This document shows positions 8,312-15,324 of a stretch of DNA of 21,296 nt, in pieces. Source of the stretch: JBGTFE01 sp036403235 (GTDB lineage: Bacteria > Acidobacteriota > Blastocatellia > Pyrinomonadales > Pyrinomonadaceae); assembly GCA_036403235.1 (NCBI GenBank), contig DASWRI010000027.1:1-21296 (forward strand), written 5' to 3'. The notes below the pieces were generated by a model. That model ran no database searches. It saw only the letters and a program-made list of their open reading frames with translations, and was not told where the DNA came from. Position numbers and translations under genes: made by a program. How positions within the stretch are numbered: the stretch's first letter is position 1; the number at the start of each line of letters is the position of its first letter.

Positions 8312-8400
8312 AAGGCCAAAGTAAAAAAACGTCTTATTCAAAGTTAGAATTAAAGCAAGACGCTCCTGGATTTTGCCTTTTTACTTTTTACTTTTTACTT
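8291..8400. repeat. heptamer array with inverted array between DUF3108 and DUF4912 genes
   Basis: Five in-register heptamers occupy 8291-8325: AAGGCAA, AAGTAAA, AAGTAAA, AAGGCCA, AAGTAAA. Four inverted heptamers occupy 8373-8400: TTGCCTT, then TTTACTT three times. Between the arms a small hairpin CGTCTT (8330-8335) / AAGACG (8357-8362) closes the loop. Read on the minus strand, the long stem follows the DUF3108 stop, and that stop (complement 8395-8397) is itself inside a unit. This is probably a terminator for DUF3108, and the far arm also supplies the next gene's promoter. Confidence 0.8.
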
Positions 8401-9201
8401 TTCTTTGGCTTTGTAGCTGACGGTTTTGAGCTTTACTTCGACCCGCCCGATGCTCGCGTTTATCTGGCCGCGGACGGGAATGCGGCGCGTGTCGTCGGTT
8501 ATCCAGATAATCAGGCTTCCCTTTTGTTCAATCAGGCGGTCTTCGCCGAAAATTTCCGGCTCGAGACGAAAACACCATAGATTTCCGAGAACGCTTTTTT
8601 GCTTGACGCGCGCCGTCACGCGCACCGGAACTTTATAAATCAGCCCCGAATCGCTGATGACGAGGTCGAACGTTTTGCCGACTTCGAGCGCCATTCGCCG
8701 AAGCGAATAAAGGCCGGTGATAAAATCCTGCGTATTGTTTGATTCAATCTGCGATGCGACTTTGCGCGGCGCGCGCATCGCGTCTTTCGGGTTGGTTTCG
8801 GTAAACGTAACCTGTTTATTCAAATAATCGAAAACGGCTTCGCTGTCGCGGACGCGTTCGTTCTGCTCGTCGTGGCGCTTTGATTTCAAAATATTGAGCT
8901 TATCGACGTCGACCGTCGATTCCATCTGCTGCAAAAAAGTGAATCGAAGCAGCTTGGCGAGCGTTCCTTTTGATTTGGCTTCGGATTTAATCAGGTAATT
9001 TTCGCTGTTCGGCGCGTTTTCGACCGTAAAGCTCAAATCGGCGACGGCGATGCCGCGAATAATCGATTTGCTGAATTTGCCTTCGTATGTGAGAACTTCG
9101 CCCAAAGTGTACGGCTTGATTTCCGCCTGCGCCGAAACTTTGACCAGACCAAGAGAAAAGAAAGTTAAAAATAAAAATGCCCCGAAAATCTTATTCTTCA
9201 T
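8395..9201 (-). CDS. exported DUF3108 family protein
   Basis: A 268-residue protein with a clear signal peptide (MKNKIFGAFLFLTFFSLGL..., cleavage expected after VSA at about 24). No lipobox cysteine is present, so it is predicted to be periplasmic. The body fits DUF3108: a start like YTLGEVLTYEGKFSK (31-45), a middle with DFITGLYSLRR, and an end like GSLIIWITDDTRRIPVRGQ. The family is beta-rich, periplasmic and without proven function. Start 9201 is fixed by the signal peptide; AGG lies only a few bases upstream, so the ribosome site is weak. The C-terminal KAKEK is written by bases continuous with the heptamer array. It lies between the heptosyltransferase and DUF4912 genes on the same strand, each separated by a repeat array, so co-transcription is uncertain. 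A role in outer-membrane or LPS homeostasis would only be inference. Confidence 0.8.
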   Translation of the reverse strand: MKNKIFGAFLFLTFFSLGLVKVSAQAEIKPYTLGEVLTYEGKFSKSIIRGIAVADLSFTVENAPNSENYLIKSEAKSKGTLAKLLRFTFLQQMESTVDVDKLNILKSKRHDEQNERVRDSEAVFDYLNKQVTFTETNPKDAMRAPRKVASQIESNNTQDFITGLYSLRRMALEVGKTFDLVISDSGLIYKVPVRVTARVKQKSVLGNLWCFRLEPEIFGEDRLIEQKGSLIIWITDDTRRIPVRGQINASIGRVEVKLKTVSYKAKEK

Positions 9202-9248
9202 AAACCTGAGTTCTAAATATTTTACACTAAACGCGCGATAAATTGCAT

Positions 9249-9310
9249 AAAAAAGAGTTTCAAGTTATGGCGTTGAACCTGAAACTTAAAACTTGAAACC
9301 TGAAACTAAA
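9249..9310 (-). terminator. heptamer array forming a rho-independent terminator for the heptosyltransferase
   Basis: Five in-register heptamers cover 9276-9310: AACCTGA, AACTTAA, AACTTGA, AACCTGA, AACTAAA. An inverted copy, GTTTCAAGTT (9257-9266), pairs perfectly over 10 bp with AACTTGAAAC (9290-9299). On the minus strand this stem is followed by six T (complement 9249-9254), the layout of an intrinsic terminator directly after the heptosyltransferase stop (complement 9314-9316). Confidence 0.75.
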
Positions 9311-9313
9311 TTT

Positions 9314-10360
9314 TCACGCTCGATTTTCGGCGGTTTTCAAACGCATTTGCACCGCGCGCAAAACGGTCTCGACCTCGATGTCCATACAAATCCAGTTCGA
9401 ACAAGTCCTTCGATTGCATTCTATCCGGCAGCCGATATCTGTTCGTTCGACGCCGACGTCGTCCGCGTTCGGACTTCCGTTGCGCCACCATTCGGTCGGG
9501 CCGAAAATGCCGACGACGGGCGCGCGCGCCGCCACCGCCAGATGCGTCGGGGCAGTGTCGCCGCCGACGTAAACGCGGGCGTGTCTGGCTAATTCGTAAA
9601 AACCTTTGAGGCTCGGCTGAACCGCAAAAACTTTGCCCGATTTGCTGGCGAGCAAAACTTTTTCCGCCAGATGTCTTTCGTTCGGCGCGGTCGTGACGAC
9701 GGAAGGCAAATCGTTTTCTTCCCACAGACGGTCGGCCAGAGCGCCGAATTTTTCGGCGTGCCAGAGCTTTGTCGCCCAGTTTCCCGCCGGATTCAAAACG
9801 GCAAAATTTGCGCCCGCTTTTTCGATGACGGCTTCGGCTTCGGCGCGATGTTTCCCTTCGGTAAAAATCGGAAATTCGAAATCCGCGTCGGGAACGGGAA
9901 TGTGCAGGGCTTTTTCCGCCAGCCGCAGACTTCTTCTGATAACGTCTAGATTTTTTTCGACGCGAATCGCGTCGGTTAAAAGAAACCGGCTGGCCGGTTC
10001 GCGCAGGTTTTGCCGCGAAAATCCGAAACGCCGTTTCGCTTTGGAAATTTTGGCGATGGCGGCGGATTTCAAAAGTCCCTGAAAATCGATTGAAACGTCG
10101 AAGGCCGAAGCGCGAAGCCCACGCAATTGTTGACGCGCGGTCAACATTATCTCCCCAAGCGTTTTTCCGCGCCTCAGCGCCTTCGTATCGACTTCGATGA
10201 GATGACTTAAAAATTGGTTGTGCCGCAGCACCTCGGCCGAGCCTTTTTCGGCGACCCACGAGATTTCGGCGTTCGGCAGCGCGCGCCGAATCGCGGCCAG
10301 CGTCGGCAGAGTGTGAACGATGTCGCCGATGCTGCTCAGTTTGACGATGAGAATCTTCAT
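9314..10360 (-). CDS. waaC: lipopolysaccharide heptosyltransferase I-like glycosyltransferase (GT9)
   Basis: A 348-residue GT9 glycosyltransferase that transfers heptose from ADP-heptose onto the Kdo of lipid A inner core, at the inner-membrane cytoplasmic face. The N-terminus MKILIVKLSSIGDIVHTLP carries Asp13, equal to the catalytic Asp of WaaC. NPAGNWATKLWHAEKF (190-205) and the nucleotide-sugar motif GGDTAPTHLA (267-276) follow. A Cys cluster (311, 315, 320, 325) near the C-terminus is common in GT9 proteins. ATG 10360 is preferred over the in-frame ATG 30 bp upstream because GT9 proteins start at this strand. No good Shine-Dalgarno precedes either. It implies an LPS-bearing outer membrane. 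WaaC versus WaaF/other GT9 cannot be fully separated by eye; the N-terminal motif favours WaaC. Confidence 0.85.
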   Translation of the reverse strand: MKILIVKLSSIGDIVHTLPTLAAIRRALPNAEISWVAEKGSAEVLRHNQFLSHLIEVDTKALRRGKTLGEIMLTARQQLRGLRASAFDVSIDFQGLLKSAAIAKISKAKRRFGFSRQNLREPASRFLLTDAIRVEKNLDVIRRSLRLAEKALHIPVPDADFEFPIFTEGKHRAEAEAVIEKAGANFAVLNPAGNWATKLWHAEKFGALADRLWEENDLPSVVTTAPNERHLAEKVLLASKSGKVFAVQPSLKGFYELARHARVYVGGDTAPTHLAVAARAPVVGIFGPTEWWRNGSPNADDVGVERTDIGCRIECNRRTCSNWICMDIEVETVLRAVQMRLKTAENRA

Positions 10361-10457
10361 TCGTAACAAATTGTGAATCGTAAACGGCAAAAGCGCAAAG
10401 GCGCGCCGGGTTTCCGACGGCGATTCTTTACGCGTATCCGGAAATTTTCAGAAAAAA

Positions 10458-10501
10458 CGAGGCGAAAAGAGACGAAATATTTATGTTTCTTTTTTGCCTC
10501 G
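10458..10501 (+). promoter_or_regulatory. hairpin in the divergent waaC / GGDEF intergenic region
   Basis: CGAGGC (10458-10463) pairs with GCCTCG (10496-10501), and the stem can extend with GAAAAGA against TCTTTTTT with one bulge. It is followed by TATAAAATAATAG (10508-10520), which contains -10-like hexamers, but no matching -35 is evident. The element could be an operator, or a structure upstream of the cyclase promoter. It is weakly supported. Confidence 0.3.
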
Positions 10502-10597
10502 CAACCTATAAAATAATAGATGTCGCCTTTTTGCGGGCGAAGGGTAATTCTGTTTGAGAATTTTGGAATTGCCCCTATTCCTCCACTTATCCTGCGT

Positions 10598-11530
10598 ATG
10601 AATCAATCTCAGCGTCCAAAGCGTGATTTGCGTCCCGCCCTAGTTTTTTTAAACGGAGATTTGCTTGCCGTTCCGATTCCGCTCGAACGCGAGGAAGTAA
10701 TCCTGGGGCGTGCGCTGGAGGCGGACGTGCGCGTCAACGACGCAAAAATTTCGCGCCAGCACGCGCGCATAAATACAAATTTTAATTCGGAAACAGGCCG
10801 AACCGAATACGTTCTGACCGATTTGGACTCGCGCAACGGGACTTTTCTGAACGGGCAGAAAATAATCGCGGAAACGCTGCAAAACGGCGACAAAATTACA
10901 ATCGGCGAGCATATTCTGCGTTTTGATTTGCTCGACGAAATCGACCGCGAGTACCAGCGCCAGATTCGCCGTCTGCTCTCGCACGACGATTTAACCGGAC
11001 TTTTATCGAGCCGCTCGTTTTTTTCCGAGCTGCGCCGCGAAGCCGCGCGCGCCGGACAAGATAACCGCCCGTTTTGCGTTTTGATGATGGACGTCGATTA
11101 TTTCAAAGCCGTCAACGATACATACGGCCATCTGACGGGCAGCAAAACTCTGGAAGAAATCGGCGCGTGCATTACGAAAAATCTGCGCAGCGGAGACGTC
11201 GCGGCGCGTTTCGGCGGCGAGGAATTTGCCGCGTTTCTGCTCGACGCGACGCTCTCGCAGGCCATTGTCGCGGCCGAACGCATCCGCTCGGAAATCGAAA
11301 ACTACGCGTTCAGCATCATTCGTCAGGGAAAAATTTCGGAAGCTCATCACATCACCATCAGCATCGGCATCGCTTCTTTTCCAAACGATTCGAGCGACCC
11401 GATTGAGCTGGTCGAGATGGCCGATTCGGCGCTTTACCGCGCCAAACGCGAAGGCCGAAACCGCGTCTGCGCTTACCGGGATTTGACCGCCGAAGAAATA
11501 AAACAAAATCTGCCGTCGCGCCAAGAGTAA
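10598..11530 (+). CDS. FHA-GGDEF diguanylate cyclase
   Basis: A 310-residue cytoplasmic signalling protein. The FHA domain spans about 20-112, with LGRALEADVRV (36-46), SRQHARI (52-58) and DSRNGTFLNG (77-86), the usual phosphothreonine-binding loops. The GGDEF domain spans about 124-293, opening with DDLTGLLSSRSF. It has metal-binding Asp165 in MMDVDYFK, the active site GGEEF (206-210) and an inhibitory I-site RSGD (197-200) exactly five residues before it. It should therefore make c-di-GMP from two GTP with product inhibition, gated by binding to a phosphorylated partner. ATG 10598 starts just before the FHA strand; an in-frame ATG at 10520 would add 26 residues with no family counterpart. 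Neither start has a clear Shine-Dalgarno. It precedes the pil cluster, which fits c-di-GMP control of pili, but a 190-bp gap with a hairpin separates them. Confidence 0.9.
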   Translation: MNQSQRPKRDLRPALVFLNGDLLAVPIPLEREEVILGRALEADVRVNDAKISRQHARINTNFNSETGRTEYVLTDLDSRNGTFLNGQKIIAETLQNGDKITIGEHILRFDLLDEIDREYQRQIRRLLSHDDLTGLLSSRSFFSELRREAARAGQDNRPFCVLMMDVDYFKAVNDTYGHLTGSKTLEEIGACITKNLRSGDVAARFGGEEFAAFLLDATLSQAIVAAERIRSEIENYAFSIIRQGKISEAHHITISIGIASFPNDSSDPIELVEMADSALYRAKREGRNRVCAYRDLTAEEIKQNLPSRQE

Positions 11531-11592
11531 ACTTTTGCAACTTTTAGATTAGGTCATTCGTGAAAGCAATGTTTCGTTCGTTGCTCATTTCC

Positions 11593-11627
11593 GGTTGCCC
11601 GCGGCAACCCGCGTTTGATAGACTTTT
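11593..11627 (+). terminator. probable terminator after the diguanylate cyclase
   Basis: GGTTGCC (11593-11599) and GGCAACC (11603-11609) form a perfect 7-bp GC-rich stem with a 3-nt loop. A run of six T's in ACTTTTTTAT follows at about 11623, some 13 nt later. The T-run is farther from the stem than in a classical intrinsic terminator, so efficiency is uncertain. Confidence 0.5.
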
Positions 11628-11676
11628 TTATTCTTTCTCTCGTAACCGGAAACGATTCGACCGAAGTCGGATTAAT

Positions 11677-11711
11677 TATCAACGGACAACGAACGACGGA
11701 CTAAGGACAAT
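11677..11711 (+). repeat. five degenerate heptamers immediately upstream of pilN
   Basis: In-register units are TATCAAC, GGACAAC, GAACGAC, GGACTAA and GGACAAT (11677-11711). They end 9 bp before the GTG start of pilN. Unlike the other arrays, no inverted copy is nearby. The last units contain AAGGA (11703-11707), the only Shine-Dalgarno-like sequence before pilN, though it is 13 nt from the start. Confidence 0.6.
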
Positions 11712-11720
11712 CTAAAAAAA

Positions 11721-12347
11721 GTGATTACCAAAATTAATCTTGCCAGTAAACCGTTTAGGAATCGGACTCTGCCGTATCTGATTTCGCTGCTTCTGCTCGC
11801 CGTCGCCGTGTCGGGCGCGGTTCTAGCTTTCTCAAATTGGCGCGAATTTAAAGATAAAAATGAAATTGCCAAAAAAGATATCGAATCGATGCAGACCGAG
11901 CTTCAGGACTTAAAAAGCAAAGGCGAATTAGTCCAGCAGCAGCTTTCGCCCGACCAGCGCGCGCTGCTTATCGCGGCCAACAAGCTGGTGGCGAATAAAT
12001 CTTTCGGCTGGTCAAGGCTTTTCGCCGATTTGGAAATGGTGCTGCCTTCGAGCGTCAGCGCCTCGCGCATCAGCGTCGAAAACGTTTATAAAGACGGAAA
12101 CCGGATAAAAGCCGAGCTCGATTTCGGAGTTTTGAGCTACAACTATCAATCCGTCATGACGATGATTGACAATATGAATAGCTCCGGCGTTTTCCGCGCC
12201 GAGCTGCGCGGTCAGGATTTGCAGAAAACCGAGGGCGCCGTTTACACCGAATACACGCTGCATCTGATTTACACGCCGCAGGCGAGCTACTCGGCAAATA
12301 CCTCGGATGTCGCCTCGACCGATTCCAACGCGGGAGGAACGCGATAA
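11721..12347 (+). CDS. pilN: PilN-like type IV pilus / type II secretion assembly protein
   Basis: A 208-residue bitopic inner-membrane protein. The short cytoplasmic N-terminus ITKINLASKPFRNR is the PilN signature that docks to PilM. A membrane helix (about 18-37) and a coiled coil (about 40-75) follow, then a periplasmic alpha/beta domain (about 95-185). PilN pairs with PilO to form the inner-membrane alignment platform of the machine. The start is GTG 11721, placing INLASKPF at the expected position. The TAA stop overlaps the pilO ATG by one base, so the two are translationally coupled. PilM, normally the gene just before, is absent here; the upstream gene is the FHA-GGDEF cyclase. Confidence 0.85.
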   Translation: MITKINLASKPFRNRTLPYLISLLLLAVAVSGAVLAFSNWREFKDKNEIAKKDIESMQTELQDLKSKGELVQQQLSPDQRALLIAANKLVANKSFGWSRLFADLEMVLPSSVSASRISVENVYKDGNRIKAELDFGVLSYNYQSVMTMIDNMNSSGVFRAELRGQDLQKTEGAVYTEYTLHLIYTPQASYSANTSDVASTDSNAGGTR

Positions 12348-13372
12348 TGGACGAAAATCAAAACTTGAACGAACCGGAAGAAATAAAAAAGACGGAGCCT
12401 GAAATTATCGTCAACGATTACGGCACGACGAAGGATTCGGCCGTCGTCATCGAAGAGGCTGACCGGACGGTTCTGCTGACCGATAAAGAAACCATCGTTA
12501 TCAAAAAAGACCCGCGAATCGACATCGTTCCGAAAAATCGCCCGCGCAAAGTTTATGCGGGAATGTGGGGCCCGACCGAGATTGCGACCGTCGGCCTCGG
12601 GATGCTGGCGATTCTTTCGGTCATCGTTTTATACGTTTTCTTTGTCCTTCCCGCCAAAAAAGAACTCGAAGCCAACAAAGGCAAGCGCGACCAGATGGAG
12701 CAGGAATTGATGTCGTCGCGTGGCAAATACGGCTCGATTACGACGACCGAGAAGCGCGTCGCCGAGCTCGTCAACAGCGTCAACGATTTTGAAGGCCGAA
12801 TTCTGCGCTTCGATTCAATCGGCAAGCCCGCGCTTTATTCGAGAATCAACGGCTTGATTGCCGCTTACGGCTTAGTCAATACGACCGGCCCCGATTACGC
12901 GCCGCTCGAAATCAACGCGCGGAGCAATAACGGCCAGCAAGCCGAACAGGAAAGCGGCCGGGCCAAGTTTCAAAGCATATTTCCGGGCAATTACGTAACT
13001 ATGACGCTCGAAGGCCCGTATCAAAATCTGCGCCGCTTTATCCGCGAAATCGAAACGAGCAGCGACCAGTTTATCGTTATCAGCGCCATCGAGCTTGAAC
13101 CGGCGGAAAAAGAGCAAAAGGACGCGACCAATCAAACGACCGTCGCGCAAAATCCGAAGAATCCGAAAAATCAGCCGTATCCGGTCAATCCGAACAGTAA
13201 TCCCGATATGAGCAATTACCAGAATCCGCAGCAAATGCCGACGCCGCAAGCGAAAAAAGTCGCGCAGCGCGGCAAGACGAGCGGCGAGATTGTCGCTCTG
13301 CGGATAGAAATGGCGGCGTATTTCCGCCGCCCGAATTACCAGCCGATGGCGATTCCAACGGAGCAGCAGTAA
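12347..13372 (+). CDS. pilO: PilO-like type IV pilus / type II secretion assembly protein
   Basis: A 341-residue bitopic membrane protein. It has a long, charged cytoplasmic N-terminus (1-75), longer than in typical PilO, then a membrane helix (about 77-101), a coiled coil (103-150) and a ferredoxin-like periplasmic domain (about 155-250, with NYVTMTLEGPYQNLRRFIREIE typical of PilO around 215-236). A Pro/Asn/Gln-rich linker ends in a further strand (EIVALRIEMAAYFRRPN). A strong GGGAGG Shine-Dalgarno (12332-12337) lies 9 nt before ATG 12347, inside the end of pilN. It should dimerise with PilN. The next gene follows after 10 bp. Confidence 0.82.
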   Translation: MDENQNLNEPEEIKKTEPEIIVNDYGTTKDSAVVIEEADRTVLLTDKETIVIKKDPRIDIVPKNRPRKVYAGMWGPTEIATVGLGMLAILSVIVLYVFFVLPAKKELEANKGKRDQMEQELMSSRGKYGSITTTEKRVAELVNSVNDFEGRILRFDSIGKPALYSRINGLIAAYGLVNTTGPDYAPLEINARSNNGQQAEQESGRAKFQSIFPGNYVTMTLEGPYQNLRRFIREIETSSDQFIVISAIELEPAEKEQKDATNQTTVAQNPKNPKNQPYPVNPNSNPDMSNYQNPQQMPTPQAKKVAQRGKTSGEIVALRIEMAAYFRRPNYQPMAIPTEQQ

Positions 13373-13382
13373 AATTAAAGAA

Positions 13383-14507
13383 ATGAAGATTTTTGAGGGC
13401 AAAAGTCCGGCTGAAAGAAATAAAATCATCGCGGCGCTGGTTTTGGGCGCGATGGCTCTGATTGCGCTTTTTTACACTTTCGGCGGAGTGTTTTTCGGCA
13501 GCAAAAAAACCGTCACCGTCAGCGTTTCACCGACGCCGACCGCGACCGCTTCGCCGAGTCGCGGCGATACGCAGATTTCCAGCCTGCCTTCCAAGGAGCA
13601 GATGGATTTAGAATATGTAAACACGCCGGTCGTTTACAATTCCGGTTTGTTTTACGCGCCGGACGCGGGACGAAACATCTTTGCTTTTTACGAACCGCCG
13701 CCGCCGACACCGTATTCGCCGACTCCGATTCCGATTGCAACGCCCGAACCGATAAAAACTCCGGTTCCGACGCCGACACCGCCGCAAACTATCGGATTTA
13801 TCTCGCCGCAGAGCGTTTATTCGGGCTCAAAGACGTTTCTTCTGGAAATAAACGGCGACGCATTTACGCCCGACACGCGCATTATCTTTAACGGAACCGA
13901 GCTCCCGACAACTTATGTCAACCCGCAGCGACTGACGGCAAACGTTCCTTCAAACTTTATCAGCGGCGAAGGTCAGAGATTTGTTATGACGCGCTCGCCC
14001 GACGGAAAGCTTTATTCAAATCAAATTTCGATGACCGTGCTCGCGCCGCCGACGCCGCAATTTCAATACATCGGCGCCAAGCTCGCCGCGCGCGAAAACA
14101 ACAATACGGCGTATTTGCAGGAGCCGGGCAAGGAGAGACCGATACCGGCGCGGCTCAATGACATTGTCGGCGGACGTTTCCGCATAATGAGCATTTCTTC
14201 GGCTGAAGTGGTTTTTGAAGACGTAAATCTGGGCTTCAAACATCGTCTCGGACTTTATCGTCCGGCGGCAGGCGGAACAACTAACAACAGCACGCGCACC
14301 GACACGCAGGTTAATCCGACTTACAACAACAACCCGACTTACAATAATAATCCGACTTATCAAACCCCGAATCCGGCGGATTGTATTCCCGGCATTCCGT
14401 GTAACGTGCCGCGTTTTAATCCGAACAACACGAATACTTCGCCGATTCAGCAACAGCAGCAACAGAAGAAGAGCGATGACGATGACGACGATGATGGAGA
14501 CAATTAA
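13383..14507 (+). CDS. PilP/GspC-like assembly protein with an IPT/TIG domain
   Basis: A 374-residue bitopic membrane protein with a helix at about 14-37 and then a Pro/Thr-rich spacer (50-60 and again 104-135). GRNIFAFYEPP (96-106) recalls the DPF-type segment before the PilP/GspC beta domain. Residues 137-219 look like an IPT/TIG immunoglobulin-like domain (ISPQSVYSGSKTFLLEINGDAF). Residues 226-293 resemble the small PilP/GspC homology domain. The tail is low-complexity: NPTYNN repeats, a CIPGIPC pair (Cys334, Cys340), six Gln and a run of seven Asp. Position after pilN-pilO supports a PilP role, linking the inner platform to a secretin. The IPT/TIG insertion is unusual for that role. The Shine-Dalgarno is weak. 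The 3' end overlaps the next gene by 32 nt. Confidence 0.65.
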   Translation: MKIFEGKSPAERNKIIAALVLGAMALIALFYTFGGVFFGSKKTVTVSVSPTPTATASPSRGDTQISSLPSKEQMDLEYVNTPVVYNSGLFYAPDAGRNIFAFYEPPPPTPYSPTPIPIATPEPIKTPVPTPTPPQTIGFISPQSVYSGSKTFLLEINGDAFTPDTRIIFNGTELPTTYVNPQRLTANVPSNFISGEGQRFVMTRSPDGKLYSNQISMTVLAPPTPQFQYIGAKLAARENNNTAYLQEPGKERPIPARLNDIVGGRFRIMSISSAEVVFEDVNLGFKHRLGLYRPAAGGTTNNSTRTDTQVNPTYNNNPTYNNNPTYQTPNPADCIPGIPCNVPRFNPNNTNTSPIQQQQQQKKSDDDDDDDGDN

Positions 14508-15246
14508 AAAAGCGGTCAGCGGCAAAAAAAAGCGCGGCGGGCGGCGGGCGGCGGGCAAAAGATTCGGTTCAGAAAGCGGAATGTCGCTTCTGGCCGTGAT
14601 GGCGATAATGGCGATTGTCGCCATCGGGCTTTTAGCCGTCGCCCCGGCCGTACAGCAGGACGTGCAGCGCGAAAAAGAGCTCGAATCGATTCGTCGCGGC
14701 GAAGACGTCGCCGAAGCCATCCGTCAATACGTCGAGTTTTATCAGGGCAATAGGCTTCCCGATTCGATTGACGATTTGCTCGAAGGCCTGCCGCAGGGCA
14801 CGAAAAAACGTCAGATTCTGCGTCTCTCGTCGGCCACCGACCCGCTCAGCGAGGACGGAAAATGGCGGCTCATCAAGCCCGACAGCCAGGCGTTTTTGAA
14901 TTTCGGACGACGCGTGCAGATTTACAATAACGGCGTTTTGCCTTCGAGTCCGAGCCAGCTTTTGGATAAATACGCGCTTCCGCTGGTCAATATTATCAAT
15001 ACCAAAAGCGAAGACGATGTCGCGAACGCTTCCGAAGAAGAAATCGAAGACGTCACCGAAGGCGTTTCCTTTATCGGCGTCGCCAGCCAAAGCCGCAGCA
15101 AATCGGTCATCGCTTATTACGGAATCGAAAATCACAGCAAATGGATTTTTACCCCGCTCTTTCGCGGCTCCGGCGCAGGCGCTATCAATCCGACGACCAA
15201 CACCAAACAAACTCAAACCGAAAAAACCGACGACCTTGATAGATAG
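14476..15246 (+). CDS. type II secretion / type IV pilus pseudopilin-like protein
   Basis: A 256-residue prepilin-like protein. A basic leader (KKKRGGRRAAGKR, 17-29) precedes Gly35, the likely prepilin peptidase site, then MSLLAVMAIMAIVAIGLLAV (36-55). Position +5 of the mature form is Ala, not the usual Glu. The segment QQDVQREKELESIRRGEDVAEAIRQY (60-85), the DPLSEDGKWRLI block and a late IGVASQSRSKSVIAYYGI...W.F stretch resemble acidobacterial and deltaproteobacterial GspG-like proteins found with pil genes. It is probably a minor pseudopilin. Several ATGs at 14476-14496 are possible starts; 14476 follows AGAAGAAG best. All lie inside the Asp run of the upstream gene. Confidence 0.75.
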   Translation: MTMTTMMETIKKAVSGKKKRGGRRAAGKRFGSESGMSLLAVMAIMAIVAIGLLAVAPAVQQDVQREKELESIRRGEDVAEAIRQYVEFYQGNRLPDSIDDLLEGLPQGTKKRQILRLSSATDPLSEDGKWRLIKPDSQAFLNFGRRVQIYNNGVLPSSPSQLLDKYALPLVNIINTKSEDDVANASEEEIEDVTEGVSFIGVASQSRSKSVIAYYGIENHSKWIFTPLFRGSGAGAINPTTNTKQTQTEKTDDLDR

Positions 15247-15324
15247 TTAATAGAGGTTACAGAGTTAAAAAAACTTCTTCCAACTCCGTAACTCTGTAAA
15301 CTTCCTGCAACTCTCCAACTTTTT
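15245..15324. repeat. 8-10-bp repeat array and hairpin between converging genes
   Basis: AGTTAATAG and AGGTTACAG (15245-15262) are followed by several AACT-centred inverted units spaced 8-10 bp apart up to 15322. TTACAGAGTT (15257-15266) pairs perfectly over 10 bp with AACTCTGTAA (15290-15299). A run of five T (15320-15324) follows. The array begins in the last codon of the pseudopilin gene and ends at the stop of the MscS gene (complement 15323-15325). It probably works as a two-way terminator. Confidence 0.65.

Noticed and set aside
8291..8400. CRISPR array
   Set aside because: Units are 7 bp with no spacers, half of them are inverted, and no cas gene is present.
9306..10259. A 317-codon open frame on the minus strand overlapping waaC
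   Set aside because: It is an out-of-frame shadow of waaC with an Arg-rich, low-complexity translation and no recognisable motif, caused by codon bias in the real gene.
10384..10424. Possible c-di-GMP (GEMM) riboswitch upstream of the diguanylate cyclase, from GCGCAAAGG and GCCGGGTTTCCG
   Set aside because: Only fragments of the core are present. The two paired arms, the GNRA-type loop and the full conserved GCAAAGCC...GGGTTACCG order are missing, and the spacing is too short.
10520..10597. Earlier ATG for the FHA-GGDEF protein
   Set aside because: The extra 26 residues have no counterpart in FHA domains, although a -10-like sequence just before it means a leaderless start cannot be fully excluded.
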